This document shows, in pieces, positions 50,338-59,797 of a DNA stretch of 64,000 nucleotides. Source of the DNA: JACVRN01 sp036389255 (GTDB lineage Bacteria; Acidobacteriota; Blastocatellia; Pyrinomonadales; Pyrinomonadaceae); NCBI GenBank assembly GCA_036389255.1, contig DASVQI010000036.1, forward strand, positions 266,865 through 330,864, given 5' to 3'. The translations under genes were made by a program, and so were the position numbers. Within the stretch, counting starts at the first letter, position 1, and every line of letters starts with the position of its first letter. The notes under the pieces were generated by a model, which ran no database searches, was not told where the DNA came from, and worked only from the letters and a program-made list of their open reading frames with translations.

Positions 50338-53300
50338 TTATCTATTGCCTCCGCCACCCTGTGCGTCAGTGTTGACGGTAGCCGTGCGGCCTTCCGCATC
50401 TAGAAACTCGATGGTTTGCGATACGTCCGTCAGAGAGCGCAGGCCCGACTCTATGACGCGTCGGTCGCCCACCACGAGTATGGCCATCTTGGACGGGTCT
50501 AGGTACTTGTTGGCGGCCCGGTTCACGTCCTCCAGAGTCACAGCGCGCACCCGCGCGATGTAGTTGTTGAAGTAGTCGTCCGGCAAACCATAAAGCACCA
50601 CATCCGTCAGCCTGCTGGAAATCTGCTCCGGCGTCTCAAAGCCGCGCGGGAAGCCGCGAATGATTGCCTGCTTGGCAAACTCAAGCTCCCTTGCGTTAAC
50701 GGGCCGATTGCCTCGCACGCCGTTCAGCTCATTCATGAATTCCATGACAGACTCTTTCGTCACGGCCGTCTGCACGCCCGCCGATGCCGTGAACGGCCCC
50801 GGCCCCCTGCGATAGTCGAAGGACGTCCGGGCGCCGTAGGTATAGCCCTTCTCTTCGCGCAGGTTCATGTTGACGCGAGAGGTGAACTGGCCTCCCAGAA
50901 GCGTGTTCAGAACCAGTAGCGGGAAGAAGTCGGGCGTGTTACGCGCTTGTCCTATCTGGCCTATGCTGATAACGCTCTGCGCCGCGCCCGGCTTGTCAAC
51001 GATGTAGATGCCCGCTCGCTCGCGCGCGGGCGGCGCGCTGATGTTGACGACGGGAACCTCGGCCGGTTTCCAGTTGGCGAAAGCCGCCTCAAGCTGCGGC
51101 ACTATCTCGTTCATGGTGACGTCGCCCGTGACGATGATGGCAGCGTTGTTCGGGCGATAGTAGGTTTCGTAGAAGCGCCGCACGTCATCGTTCGTGATGG
51201 CTTTGATTGAAGCTTCGTCGCCTATGGTCGGGTGGCCGTACGGATGGTTGCGACCGTAGAGCAGGGAAGCGTAGACGACAGAGGCTATGGCGTTGGCATC
51301 GTCCCTGCGCTGCATGAGCTGCGCTAGGCGCGATGCGCGCTGTAGCTGCAACTCTTTTTCAGGGAACGAAGCGTTGGCTATGACATCCGCGTAGATGTTG
51401 AGCGCGCGCGTCAGGTGTCGCTTGAGCGTCAATAGATTGACGCCGCTCAAATCCCAGTCCGTACCGGTTCCGAGCCGCGCGCCTATGGCCGCAAGCTCGT
51501 TGGAAATCTGAAGCGCGTCTCGCGTCTTCGTCCCTTCGTCTATGAGCGCTGCGGTCAGGCTGGCCAGCCCGGCCTTATCCTGCGGGTCTGCGGCCGCGCC
51601 CGTCTTCAACATTAGATTCATGCTGACCACAGGAAGCTCGTGCTGCTCGACCAGCACCACCTCAAGGCCGTTTGAAAGCTTGCGCCTCTGTATCGTGGGA
51701 AGCTTGAAGGTCGGGTCTGTCTTCGGCTTTGGCTGAGCGTAGAGCCCGCCGAGCGCCGATTGGTCTTGCGGCTTAGGCTTGGCCTTGCCCTGAGACTGTG
51801 TCGCGGGAGGCGTCGCGCCCGCAGGCTGCGTTGCGGCAGCTTCGGTGCGTGGCTGCGCCTGTGCGCCCGCCGGGCGGTCTGCGCCCTGCTGCGGCGTGGT
51901 CGTGGCGGCCGAAGGCTGGACTGGCGTTGCGCCGCCCTGCTGCGGCGTAGCCGAGGCCGCGCCCGTCTGCGCGCCGCTCGTCTGCTGCGAAGGTGACGCT
52001 ATGGCCTGAGCCGGGCCTTCCGGCACGGGCTGGCCCGTGGTCGCGCCGCGCTGTCTCGGCATCACGGTCAGCACAAGCCGCTTGTCGTTCAGGTAAGTCT
52101 TGGCCACGCGGCTTACGTCAGCCGCCGTCACCTGTCTATAGCGGTCAAGGTCTTGCTGAAAGTAGCCGGGGTTCTTGACGAACGTGGCATACATGTTCAA
52201 CTGGTCGGACTTTCCGCCGAAGCCGCCCACGGTTTGCAGGCCGTAGATGAAGGAAGCTTCGCGCGCGTTGTAGGCCCGCTCCATCTCTTCCTGCGTCGGC
52301 GGCTCGTTCTTCAGCTTCTCAAGCTCTGCGTTGATGGCGTCTTCCAACTCCTTCAGCCGTGCCGCGCGCTCTTCCGGCGTCCTGCCCGGCTGCTTCAGCG
52401 TGGCCGTAATCTGAAACTGTCCCGCAAGCTCACGCGAGTTGTTGAAGGCCGAGACGTCCTGTGCAATCTGTCGCTCGTAGACGAGAGCGCGGTATAGGCG
52501 CGAGCCCTTGCCGCCCGTCAGGATTGTGCCGAGAGTGTCCAGCGCCGCGTCGTCCTTAGACCACTGCGGGACGCCGAACCACGTGGTGTAAATGCGCGGC
52601 AAAGAGACTCTGTCATCCATCGTCAGCCGGGTCTCTTTTTCAATAGAGGGCTGCGCGACGTTCAGGGTCTTGACTTCAGGCCCGCGCTTGAGCGGGCCGA
52701 AATATTTTTCAACCAGCGCCCGCGCCTCTTTCGGATTGATGTCTCCGGCTACGACGAGGCTGGCGTTGTTGGGCGTGTAGAAGCGACGGAAGAAGTCCGA
52801 GACATCTTCGCGCGTGGCCGCCGTCAAATCATCCAGAGAGCCGATGGTCAGCCAGTGATACGGGTGATCCTTCGGATAGAGGGTTTCGGCAATCTTTGCG
52901 CCGACAAGCCCGTACGGGCGATTGTCGTAGTTCTGTCGCTTCTCGTTCTTGACGACGTCACGCTGGTTGGCCAACTTCTCTTCCGTCATGGCTTCCAGCA
53001 GGTAGCCCATGCGGTCTGATTCCAGCCACAGCGCAAGCTCAAGAAAGTTGGACGGCACGACTTCCCAGTAGTTTGTGCGGTCTGTGTTGGTCGAGCCGTT
53101 CAGGGTTCCGCCCGCTTCCTGCAAAGGCACAAAGTAATCGTTGTCGTGATGAAGCGAGCCCTGAAACATCATGTGCTCAAAGAGGTGTGCGAAGCCTGTG
53201 CGGCCCGGCACTTCGTTCTTGGAGCCTACGTGATACCAGATGTTGACGGCCACAATCGGCGTCGAGTGGTCTTCATGAAAGATGACGCGCAGGCCGTTCG

Positions 53301-53451
53301 CTAGCGTGAACTCTGTATAATTGATTGGCGGAAGCACCGTAGTCTCTCTCTGTGTCTGTCCTGTACTTTGCGCGTTCTTCTGCGCGAGGATCAGGGTTGG
53401 AGAAAACATGGAAATGGCAAGCACAAGGGCCGCCAGATTTTTTATTCTCAT
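50338..53451 (-). CDS. Exported two-unit M16 zinc metalloprotease
   Basis: About 1037 residues from the ATG at 53451, which follows GGAAAGAG and gives a signal peptide (MRIKNLAALVLAISMFSPTLILAQ). The first M16 unit (about 50-460) has the inverted zinc motif HLFEH and the downstream Glu. The second unit (about 580-1020) has TLKTGAAADPQDKAG-type sequence but LTAALIDEG in place of HxxEH, so it is the non-catalytic partner. A Gln/Pro/Ala/Thr-rich linker of about 100 residues joins the units. It probably degrades peptides in the periplasm or outside. It is transcribed alone and ends at a terminator. Confidence 0.93.
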   Translation of the reverse strand: MRIKNLAALVLAISMFSPTLILAQKNAQSTGQTQRETTVLPPINYTEFTLANGLRVIFHEDHSTPIVAVNIWYHVGSKNEVPGRTGFAHLFEHMMFQGSLHHDNDYFVPLQEAGGTLNGSTNTDRTNYWEVVPSNFLELALWLESDRMGYLLEAMTEEKLANQRDVVKNEKRQNYDNRPYGLVGAKIAETLYPKDHPYHWLTIGSLDDLTAATREDVSDFFRRFYTPNNASLVVAGDINPKEARALVEKYFGPLKRGPEVKTLNVAQPSIEKETRLTMDDRVSLPRIYTTWFGVPQWSKDDAALDTLGTILTGGKGSRLYRALVYERQIAQDVSAFNNSRELAGQFQITATLKQPGRTPEERAARLKELEDAINAELEKLKNEPPTQEEMERAYNAREASFIYGLQTVGGFGGKSDQLNMYATFVKNPGYFQQDLDRYRQVTAADVSRVAKTYLNDKRLVLTVMPRQRGATTGQPVPEGPAQAIASPSQQTSGAQTGAASATPQQGGATPVQPSAATTTPQQGADRPAGAQAQPRTEAAATQPAGATPPATQSQGKAKPKPQDQSALGGLYAQPKPKTDPTFKLPTIQRRKLSNGLEVVLVEQHELPVVSMNLMLKTGAAADPQDKAGLASLTAALIDEGTKTRDALQISNELAAIGARLGTGTDWDLSGVNLLTLKRHLTRALNIYADVIANASFPEKELQLQRASRLAQLMQRRDDANAIASVVYASLLYGRNHPYGHPTIGDEASIKAITNDDVRRFYETYYRPNNAAIIVTGDVTMNEIVPQLEAAFANWKPAEVPVVNISAPPARERAGIYIVDKPGAAQSVISIGQIGQARNTPDFFPLLVLNTLLGGQFTSRVNMNLREEKGYTYGARTSFDYRRGPGPFTASAGVQTAVTKESVMEFMNELNGVRGNRPVNARELEFAKQAIIRGFPRGFETPEQISSRLTDVVLYGLPDDYFNNYIARVRAVTLEDVNRAANKYLDPSKMAILVVGDRRVIESGLRSLTDVSQTIEFLDAEGRTATVNTDAQGGGGNR

Positions 53452-53703
53452 GACGCTCTTTCCTCCACGAAGCCCCGCGCCTGAATTAACAAGGGAGCCG
53501 TGGCGCAAGGCTAGATGATGGAGAATGGAAGCGCGTGCATCCCTAGAATTTGAAGGCGCGCTCTTTCTCCTATGGTTTTTTAACTGATTCTGTTCAGGGG
53601 AAAATGATTTTAGCGCGAGACACGAGCAAAAGCAAAAACGCAAAGGCGAGACAAAGCATCTCGCTGCTGATAAAATCCATCGAAAGCTGCGGACAAAAAG
53701 CTA

Positions 53704-55332
53704 ATGGCACTTGAAACGGATTTTATAGTCGTGGGAAGCGGCATCGCGGGCTTGCGCGCGGCCGTGGAACTGGCGCTCGCGGGCGCTCGCGTGACGGTTC
53801 TGACCAAAGACCGCACGAGCGAGTCCAACACGGAGTACGCCCAGGGCGGCATTGCCGTCGCGCTCTCGGAAGAGGACGAGGTGGCGCTGCATGAAGAGGA
53901 CACGCTCAGGGCCGGTGCTGGCTTGTGCGACCCGGAAGCCGTGCGCGTGATGGTAGAGGACGGCCCGCGTCTTATTCGTGAGCTGATTGAATGGGGCACG
54001 GAGTTCGACAAAGAGGCTGGCAGGCTGGTCTTCACGCAGGAGGCAGCGCACTCTCGCCGCCGCATACTTCACGCTCACGGCGATTCGACGGGGCGCGAGA
54101 TAGTGCGTTCCTTGATTGCCCGCGCGAGGCGCGAGCGAGAGATTGCCTTCATGGCTCACGCGGGCGTGGAGAGCCTGATTACCGTTGACGGTAGATGCTG
54201 CGGTGTGCGCTATCTAGACCCTCTGGTGCGCGCTCCGCGTGAGTTGTGGGCGCGTGCGGTCGTGCTTGCATCGGGCGGCGCGGGTCAGGTCTTCCTGCAC
54301 ACTACGAACCCCGAAGTCGCCACGGGCGACGGGATGGCAATGGCCTACAGGGCCGGGGCAGAGCTTGCCGACATGGAGTTCGTGCAGTTTCACCCGACGG
54401 CGCTAAACCTCCCGGACGCGCCGCGCTTTCTGCTCTCGGAAGCGATGCGCGGCGAAGGCGGCGTGCTGAGAAACGCTCGCGGCGAGCGCTTCATGTCGCG
54501 CTATCACGAGCGCGAGGAGCTTGCGCCGCGCGACGTTGTCAGCCGCTCTATAGTGGCGGAGATGGAGCGCACGGGCGTCAAGACGGTCTATCTGGACATG
54601 ACAGAGCTTTCGCCCTCCTTCGCGCGCCGCCGCTTCCCCAAGATTTACCAGACCTGCCTTCATTACGGGCTTGACCTGACGCGAGACATGCTGCCGGTTT
54701 CGCCCGCCGCGCATTATTCGATGGGCGGCATTCGCACAGACCTCTACGGGCGCACGACGCTCCAAGGGCTTTATGCGGCGGGCGAAGTCTCCTGCACGGG
54801 CGTTCAAGGCGCGAACCGTCTTGCTTCAAACTCGCTACTGGAAGGATTGGTCTTTGGCGCTCGCGCGGGCCACGCGGCAGCGCTCGATTACGCTGATGAA
54901 AGAATGCGCGTCTCGATGAGAGAGACGGCGGTGGATGAAAGCGAGGCCGGGCGAGCGGCGGATAGCCTCGGAGAGATTGCGCTCGCCGTGCGAAAGCGCG
55001 TCAAGCGACTGATGTGGGAGCGCGTAGGCATCCTGCGCAGCCGCGCTTCCATCTCGCGCGCCCTCTGGGAGTTCGAACAGATTGCGCGCGCGCCGCTTCG
55101 CCCCTCTTCGAGAAACTTCCTGACGGTTGCAATGCTGATTGCGCGCGCGGCGCTGTGGCGAGAGGAGTCGCGCGGCGCGCACTACCGAACGGATTTCCCG
55201 CGACGGGACGACGAGCGCTGGCGCGTCCATTCCATCATGCGCCACGGCGCGGAAATTGAGCCGAGCGAAAGAATAGATTTCGGAGAGGCGGTCGGGACAC
55301 AAACAGATGGCACAGTTCAAACAACTGCATGA
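53704..55332 (+). CDS. nadB: L-aspartate oxidase
   Basis: An FAD enzyme that oxidises aspartate to iminoaspartate, the first step of NAD synthesis. 542 residues. The FAD-binding motif GSGIAGLRAA is at 12-21. The family landmarks SNTEYAQGGIAVAL, HSRRRILHAHGDSTG, EFVQFHPTALNLP, HYSMGGIRTDLYGRT and GVQGANRLASNSLLEGLVFG are all present. nadA and nadC are not in the window. The last 26 bases overlap the start of the endonuclease V gene. TAAAAT at 53671-53676 may be its -10 box. Confidence 0.96.
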   Translation: MALETDFIVVGSGIAGLRAAVELALAGARVTVLTKDRTSESNTEYAQGGIAVALSEEDEVALHEEDTLRAGAGLCDPEAVRVMVEDGPRLIRELIEWGTEFDKEAGRLVFTQEAAHSRRRILHAHGDSTGREIVRSLIARARREREIAFMAHAGVESLITVDGRCCGVRYLDPLVRAPRELWARAVVLASGGAGQVFLHTTNPEVATGDGMAMAYRAGAELADMEFVQFHPTALNLPDAPRFLLSEAMRGEGGVLRNARGERFMSRYHEREELAPRDVVSRSIVAEMERTGVKTVYLDMTELSPSFARRRFPKIYQTCLHYGLDLTRDMLPVSPAAHYSMGGIRTDLYGRTTLQGLYAAGEVSCTGVQGANRLASNSLLEGLVFGARAGHAAALDYADERMRVSMRETAVDESEAGRAADSLGEIALAVRKRVKRLMWERVGILRSRASISRALWEFEQIARAPLRPSSRNFLTVAMLIARAALWREESRGAHYRTDFPRRDDERWRVHSIMRHGAEIEPSERIDFGEAVGTQTDGTVQTTA

Positions 55333-56029
55333 GTGGAATCAGACTCCGCGCGAGGCCGTGGAGTTGCAGAAGCGCTTGCGCGAGCAGGTCAGGCTAGCGC
55401 CGCTCGCGCAAGAGATAAAGACGATTGCGGGCGCAGACATCTCTTTCAATAAGTTCGAGCCGACGGTCTACGCGGGCATAGTCGTCCTCAGCTTCCCCGG
55501 CTTGGAAGTAATAGAAGAGGCCGGAGTCGTAAGCGAAACCCGTTTCCCTTATGTCCCCGGCTTGCTCTCGTTCCGCGAGACGCCTTCGGTTCTGGAAGCA
55601 TGGGCGCAGTTGAAGACCGAGCCGGACGCGCTCATGCTCGACGGGCAGGGCTTAGCGCACCCGCGCCGCGTAGGCATAGCCTGCCACATAGGGCTGATGA
55701 TAGAGCGGCCCACGTTGGGGTGCGCCAAGTCGGTGCTGGTCGGAAAATATGAGGAGCCAGCGACGGAGCGCGGCTCTTGGTCGGAGATGATTGATAAGGG
55801 CGAAGTAGTCGGCGCAGCCGTGAGGACGAAGCGAAACGTTCAGCCCGTTTTCGTCTCGCCCGGACACCTGATTGACCTTGAAGGCGCGATTGATTTGGCG
55901 CTCAGAACGGACGGCGGCTATCGCCAGCCTGAGCCTACCCGGCGCGCGCACCTGCTGGTGAATGCGCTCAGGCGAGGCGAGCGTGAGCCCGGCAGCACAA
56001 GCCCGGAGACTACAGGCAGGCTCTTCTAA
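55307..56029 (+). CDS. nfi: Endonuclease V (deoxyinosine repair)
   Basis: Cuts near deoxyinosine in DNA to start repair of deaminated adenine. 240 residues, normal length. Catalytic residues are in AGADISF (Asp), ETRFPYVPGLLSFRE (Glu and the PYVPG wedge) and MLDGQGLAHPRRVGIACHIG (second Asp). GCAKSVLVG is also conserved. The start lies inside the end of nadB (26-bp overlap), so translation may be coupled. A perfect 20-bp palindrome downstream ends the unit. Confidence 0.95.
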   Translation: MAQFKQLHEWNQTPREAVELQKRLREQVRLAPLAQEIKTIAGADISFNKFEPTVYAGIVVLSFPGLEVIEEAGVVSETRFPYVPGLLSFRETPSVLEAWAQLKTEPDALMLDGQGLAHPRRVGIACHIGLMIERPTLGCAKSVLVGKYEEPATERGSWSEMIDKGEVVGAAVRTKRNVQPVFVSPGHLIDLEGAIDLALRTDGGYRQPEPTRRAHLLVNALRRGEREPGSTSPETTGRLF

Positions 56030-56056
56030 AGAGAACTGATGTATGGGACGGAAAAA

Positions 56057-56096
56057 GTTGAGCCTGTGACCGGAAGCTTCCGGTCACAGGCTCAAC
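56057..56096. terminator. Perfect 20-bp palindromic terminator
   Basis: 56057-56076 (GTTGAGCCTGTGACCGGAAG) is the exact complement of 56077-56096, with no spacer. GAAAAA on the left side gives a T run for minus-strand transcripts. It lies between convergent nfi and the GWxTD gene. Confidence 0.85.
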
Positions 56097-56117
56097 CCGT
56101 TCCAACTCGAACCGCTT

Positions 56118-57740
56118 TTACTCTACGACCGTGAACTTGGCCGAGGGCGAAAGGGTCTGCCCCGAGACGCGGTCGCGTATGCGGACTGCCACCTCGTACT
56201 CGCCCAGCGCAAGTCCGCCCGTTGGTATCAGGCGCGCAAGCGTCAGTCGCTGGCCCGCGTCCGAGAGGCCGCTCCAGTCTTCCGCCTGCTTGCCGACTTC
56301 CTTGCCGTCCTTCATCAACACGTACTCCACGTCAACGGACGGGCGCAGGGTAGTCTGGTCAATTCCCGCGTTGTAAATCTGCATGTAGAGGCCCACGTCC
56401 TGACCGCGTGTGTACTGGCCGGAAACGTTCGGTATCACCTTGACGTTGCCTATGACGAACTGGCCTACGGCGGGCTGGTTGCTGAGGCTTTGCAGGCGAG
56501 CCGCCAGCACAAGGGTAGAAGTGGAAAGCTTCGCCGCGTCGAACTTGGGAACCGTGAAGCCAATGTTTCGTATGCCGGTTGCGCCCGAAGTTACGTCGCG
56601 CACTATCACGTCCACCTTGTAGGTTCCGGGCGCGAGCGCAATAGCTTTCTGATAGGCGCTCTTGCGGACTCTGGCGTCGGTCAGCTCGCTCGTGGTCGCC
56701 TGCGTGATGACGGGGTCTTCAAAGATGCCTACGCGACGGCCCGAGACGGCTGTAATCTTGCCGAAGATGTTGATGCGCGCTTCCTGCAAGCCGCCCTTGT
56801 CAACGAAGGACAAGTCCTTGTTGTCCGTCTGTATGGTGACGGCAGTGATGACCCGGTCGTCAGACTGGCGGAAGAAGTCTATACGCACGTCGAAGTTGAG
56901 CGGGTTCTCTTCCACCACGCCGCGATTGACGGCTTCGGCCAAGTCGGAGAACTTAACCTGCGGCGGGCGGTTCAGGTCGGCCAGCAGAACCAGTCTGGAG
57001 AAAGGATTGTCCTGCGAGCGCTGGTAGTTGCTGGTGTTGAAGCCGCCTATGCGGTCTGAGCGGGATTCGAGCCCTAGCTGCTCCGAGAGGGTCTGGCCCG
57101 CGCCCGGAACATTGAGCATAGCGTCCTTGTCGTTCGGGTTGGTCGTCAGGCGATACTCGCCCGTTCCCGTGGGGTCAACGAACTCAAGCTCTATGCCCGA
57201 GCCGACGCCCGGAAGGTAGCGATAGAACCAGCGCTCAAAGGGGTAAGTCGTAGTCTGGCCGCCGCCTTCCCACGGCATGCGCTCGTAGCCGCCGCCCATA
57301 GGGTGCGTCTCGCGCTCGTGCGGCGGGCCGTACATGATGTAGATGCGGCCACGGTCGGACTTCCAGCCGGGGATGCCAGCCGAAAAGTGCTCGTTGGCAT
57401 AAGCGATGCGCTCGTAATACTCTTCGCGGTACTCGTTCTCTTCCGTGTCCGGGTCTGGGTCGCGCCTGCGCCAGAACTCTTCAATGAAGGCTTCGCGCTC
57501 TTCGTCCGTCTGCAACTTCTTAAAGGCTTTGCGCTCATCTTCCGTGATGATGTAGGTAACGTCCTTTTCGAGCCAGTCCTTGTAGACCCTCTTCAATTCC
57601 GGCTTGACGTTACGGTCGCGCTGCGTAGGGTCTTGGCTCTGGCGTCTGTTCCTATCGTTTTGAGCCGGAACGATGGGGCTGGCGATTATGAGCGCCATTA
57701 GCGAGAGGGCCAGACGGCACATCAATTTGTGGTGTGACAT
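56118..57740 (-). CDS. GWxTD domain-containing secreted protein
   Basis: A 540-residue exported protein with a signal peptide (LALSLMALIIASPIVPA). The GWxTD-type domain (about 50-190) has the opening YKDWLEKDVTYIITEDER in place of the literal GWxTD, then FIEEFWRRRDPDP, SDRGRIYIMYGPPHE and a Tyr-rich strand. A beta-rich C-terminal half follows. This domain is frequent in Acidobacteria and related phyla, and its function is unknown. The start has a CAGGAGTC site. It is transcribed alone, toward the palindrome shared with nfi. Confidence 0.9.
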   Translation of the reverse strand: MSHHKLMCRLALSLMALIIASPIVPAQNDRNRRQSQDPTQRDRNVKPELKRVYKDWLEKDVTYIITEDERKAFKKLQTDEEREAFIEEFWRRRDPDPDTEENEYREEYYERIAYANEHFSAGIPGWKSDRGRIYIMYGPPHERETHPMGGGYERMPWEGGGQTTTYPFERWFYRYLPGVGSGIELEFVDPTGTGEYRLTTNPNDKDAMLNVPGAGQTLSEQLGLESRSDRIGGFNTSNYQRSQDNPFSRLVLLADLNRPPQVKFSDLAEAVNRGVVEENPLNFDVRIDFFRQSDDRVITAVTIQTDNKDLSFVDKGGLQEARINIFGKITAVSGRRVGIFEDPVITQATTSELTDARVRKSAYQKAIALAPGTYKVDVIVRDVTSGATGIRNIGFTVPKFDAAKLSTSTLVLAARLQSLSNQPAVGQFVIGNVKVIPNVSGQYTRGQDVGLYMQIYNAGIDQTTLRPSVDVEYVLMKDGKEVGKQAEDWSGLSDAGQRLTLARLIPTGGLALGEYEVAVRIRDRVSGQTLSPSAKFTVVE

Positions 57741-58049
57741 AAAATTTTAAGACTCCTGTGTAATTCCACGGGGAAACTTGCTTTTACCCCGCACACGCAC
57801 CTTCAGACATGCGCAATCCGGGAGCAGGATCTGTTTTTCAGCTTATCACCGAGACTTTAAGGAAACAACTCAAGGGCTTCTCTAACAGGGCGGGAGCGCC
57901 AACCCCGTGTCTCTTCGAGTGAACTGGAATTTTAGGTTCGCTCGTCAGTAGAGTCAAGATGCGGCGTGTGGGTTCAAAGTTGCCTAAAAAGCGGCGTTTA
58001 GAGGCCGGAAGAGAGAGGTTTGAGGCTGGCTTTAGCGGGCCTGTGACCT
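57741..58049. other. Intergenic region between tatC and the GWxTD gene
   Basis: About 310 bp on the minus-strand side of two same-direction genes. It should contain the GWxTD promoter. A frame of 83 codons here lacks a ribosome-binding site and family look. Nothing else recognised. Confidence 0.4.
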
Positions 58050-59120
58050 TTAAACGGTGCCTTTCGTGCGCGTTTTGCCGAATATCCACGCGACAAGGAT
58101 TGAGACTAAGTAGAGCACCACCATGGGCGCTGCAAACAGCAGCATGTTGGGGATGTCGTTGGTGGGCGAAAGTATAGCCGCCGCAATCAGTATGATTATC
58201 AGCGCCGTCTTCCAGACGCGCAGCAGGAAACGGGCCGAAACTATCCCTATGCGCGCCAGCACGTAGGTAATCGCGGGCATCTGAAAGACCACGCCCATCG
58301 CCAGCATGACCAAAATGATGAAGTCGAAGTAGTCGTCCGCCTTCAGGAGCAGCCTGAAATCCTGTCCGAGCCCTAGCAGGTACTTGGCCGCAGGCGGGAA
58401 GATTACGTAGTAGGCGAAGGCCGCGCCGATGACGAAAGAGATGGACGAGAGAATAATGAACGGATAGACGTAAACGCGCTCGTGCGAGTAGAGGCCCGGG
58501 CTGACGAAGGCCCAGATTTGCCAGAGCAGAAAAGGCACGGAAAGACAGATGGCTGCGTAGAGCGAAACCTTTACGTAGAGCGAAAAAGGCTCCATCGCGG
58601 TCGTGACAATCAGCTTGTCGTCAATTCCGGCCATCGCGTCCGGCTTGGCTGAAAAATCGAGCGGCAGCCGCACGCCCTTCGGGATGACGGTGTTCCCGGC
58701 GTAAAGCGGCTCATCCGTGAAGACGCCCATGCGTCCCTGCGTATCAATGGCCACTCGCGCCTGAACACTTGTGCCTACTGGGATGACGCTCGCGCCGATT
58801 TTGGTCGTCTCGGCAAAGACGTAGCGGCCCGTGTCGCCTTCCTTCAGAGAGTTGAGCGGGAGGATTGCCTCTTTGCCAGTGAGCCCGCCGATGGGAAGCT
58901 CGCGGCGCTGCGCCTCTGCCAGTGCGCGCTGTACGGGCACGGCCAGAAAGTTGTAGATGCGGTCGGAGAAGAACCAGCAGACTAGAAAGGCCACGAAGAC
59001 GAAGAGGAAGGCGCGTATCAGTCGGCCGCGAAGCTCGTCCAGATGCTCAAGAAAAGACATCTGCCCGCCAAGCTCATCGTCGCCGCGCTTCTTCGACCTA
59101 GCTTCTAAAAGTGTAGCCAT
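58050..59120 (-). CDS. tatC: Sec-independent (Tat) translocase subunit TatC with large insertion
   Basis: The receptor subunit of the twin-arginine export pathway. Family features are the N-terminal MSFLEHLDELRGRL with Glu25, EPFSLYVKVSLYA with Glu177, PGLYSHERVYVYPF, and six membrane helices. The protein has 356 residues, while TatC is usually about 250. The extra 100 or so residues (about 66-170) lie in the first periplasmic loop and look beta-rich, with two related motifs (VIPVGTSV and VIPKGVRL). The tatA-like gene is 48 bp upstream on the same strand, so both form the tat operon. Confidence 0.95.
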   Translation of the reverse strand: MATLLEARSKKRGDDELGGQMSFLEHLDELRGRLIRAFLFVFVAFLVCWFFSDRIYNFLAVPVQRALAEAQRRELPIGGLTGKEAILPLNSLKEGDTGRYVFAETTKIGASVIPVGTSVQARVAIDTQGRMGVFTDEPLYAGNTVIPKGVRLPLDFSAKPDAMAGIDDKLIVTTAMEPFSLYVKVSLYAAICLSVPFLLWQIWAFVSPGLYSHERVYVYPFIILSSISFVIGAAFAYYVIFPPAAKYLLGLGQDFRLLLKADDYFDFIILVMLAMGVVFQMPAITYVLARIGIVSARFLLRVWKTALIIILIAAAILSPTNDIPNMLLFAAPMVVLYLVSILVAWIFGKTRTKGTV

Positions 59121-59168
59121 CTCTTGGAAAAAATCTTCGCCGGGGGTGATTGTAACGGGCTGCGGGTT

Positions 59169-59618
59169 TTAGAGCCAGTCGCGCTTGCCTGAAGTTTCCG
59201 GCGCGGCCTGAGCTTCCCCTGCCAGAGCCGTCGCTGCCGTTTCCTCGCCGGACGCGCCTGAAGCGGAGCGTGCGACGGTCGGCTGAAGCGGGGCTATCGC
59301 AGTCGGGTCGTCTTCAACAGTCGCGCCCTCGGAGGCTGCGTCCAGAGCGTCTCTTCTGTCTGTCGCGTCGCCCAAGATTGAATGGTCGTCTTGCAGCATG
59401 GCGCGGGCCATGCGCCCCTCTTCTTCAAGCTTCTCTATCTCTACCTCTTTCTCCCACGTACGCTTGAAGTCTTCGGAGGCACGCTTGAACTCGCCCAGAC
59501 TCTTGCCCAGTTGGCGGCTCAGTTGCGGAAGCCGTCGCGGGCCGAACAGGATGAGCGCCACAACCAGTATGATTAGAAGCTCGCTCGTCCCTAAAAACTC
59601 AAAAATCGCCAGAAACAT
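59169..59618 (-). CDS. Tat translocase subunit, TatA/TatB family
   Basis: A 149-residue protein with one short N-terminal membrane helix (ELLIILVVALILFGPRRLPQL) and an amphipathic helix (RQLGKSLGEFKRASEDFKRTWE), the standard TatA/TatB design. The Glu in EFLGTSELL and the FGPRRLPQL hinge fit either subfamily. The long tail of Glu, Ala and Thr residues is more TatB-like. With only tatC beside it, this single protein may serve both functions or another TatA may be elsewhere. It is first in the operon. Confidence 0.92.
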   Translation of the reverse strand: MFLAIFEFLGTSELLIILVVALILFGPRRLPQLSRQLGKSLGEFKRASEDFKRTWEKEVEIEKLEEEGRMARAMLQDDHSILGDATDRRDALDAASEGATVEDDPTAIAPLQPTVARSASGASGEETAATALAGEAQAAPETSGKRDWL

Positions 59619-59785
59619 CTTTTTGTCCTGCTAACTTTATTGTGCTGCCCCGGCCTCCGGTAAAAGGCGCGCGCTTAATGGTTCTTCCGCCCGAGGTGGG
59701 AAAAGAGATGTGGAAATTCTCGCACCGCCTGTTAGATGCGTCAAGCAGGACTCAACCACGCTCGTTCATCTACGATGGGTTTTGT

Positions 59786-59791
59786 TATAAT
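59786..59791 (+). promoter_or_regulatory. Possible -10 box right before the propeller-protein start codon
   Basis: A perfect TATAAT (TTGTTATAATTCC) ends seven bases before the ATG at 59798. Transcription would begin about at the start codon, giving a leaderless mRNA. No ribosome-binding site is seen. Confidence 0.45.
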
Positions 59792-59797
59792 TCCTTC

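Noticed and set aside
57838..58089. 83-codon minus-strand frame between tatC and the GWxTD gene
   Set aside because: No ribosome-binding site, no domain, and it overlaps the end of tatC.
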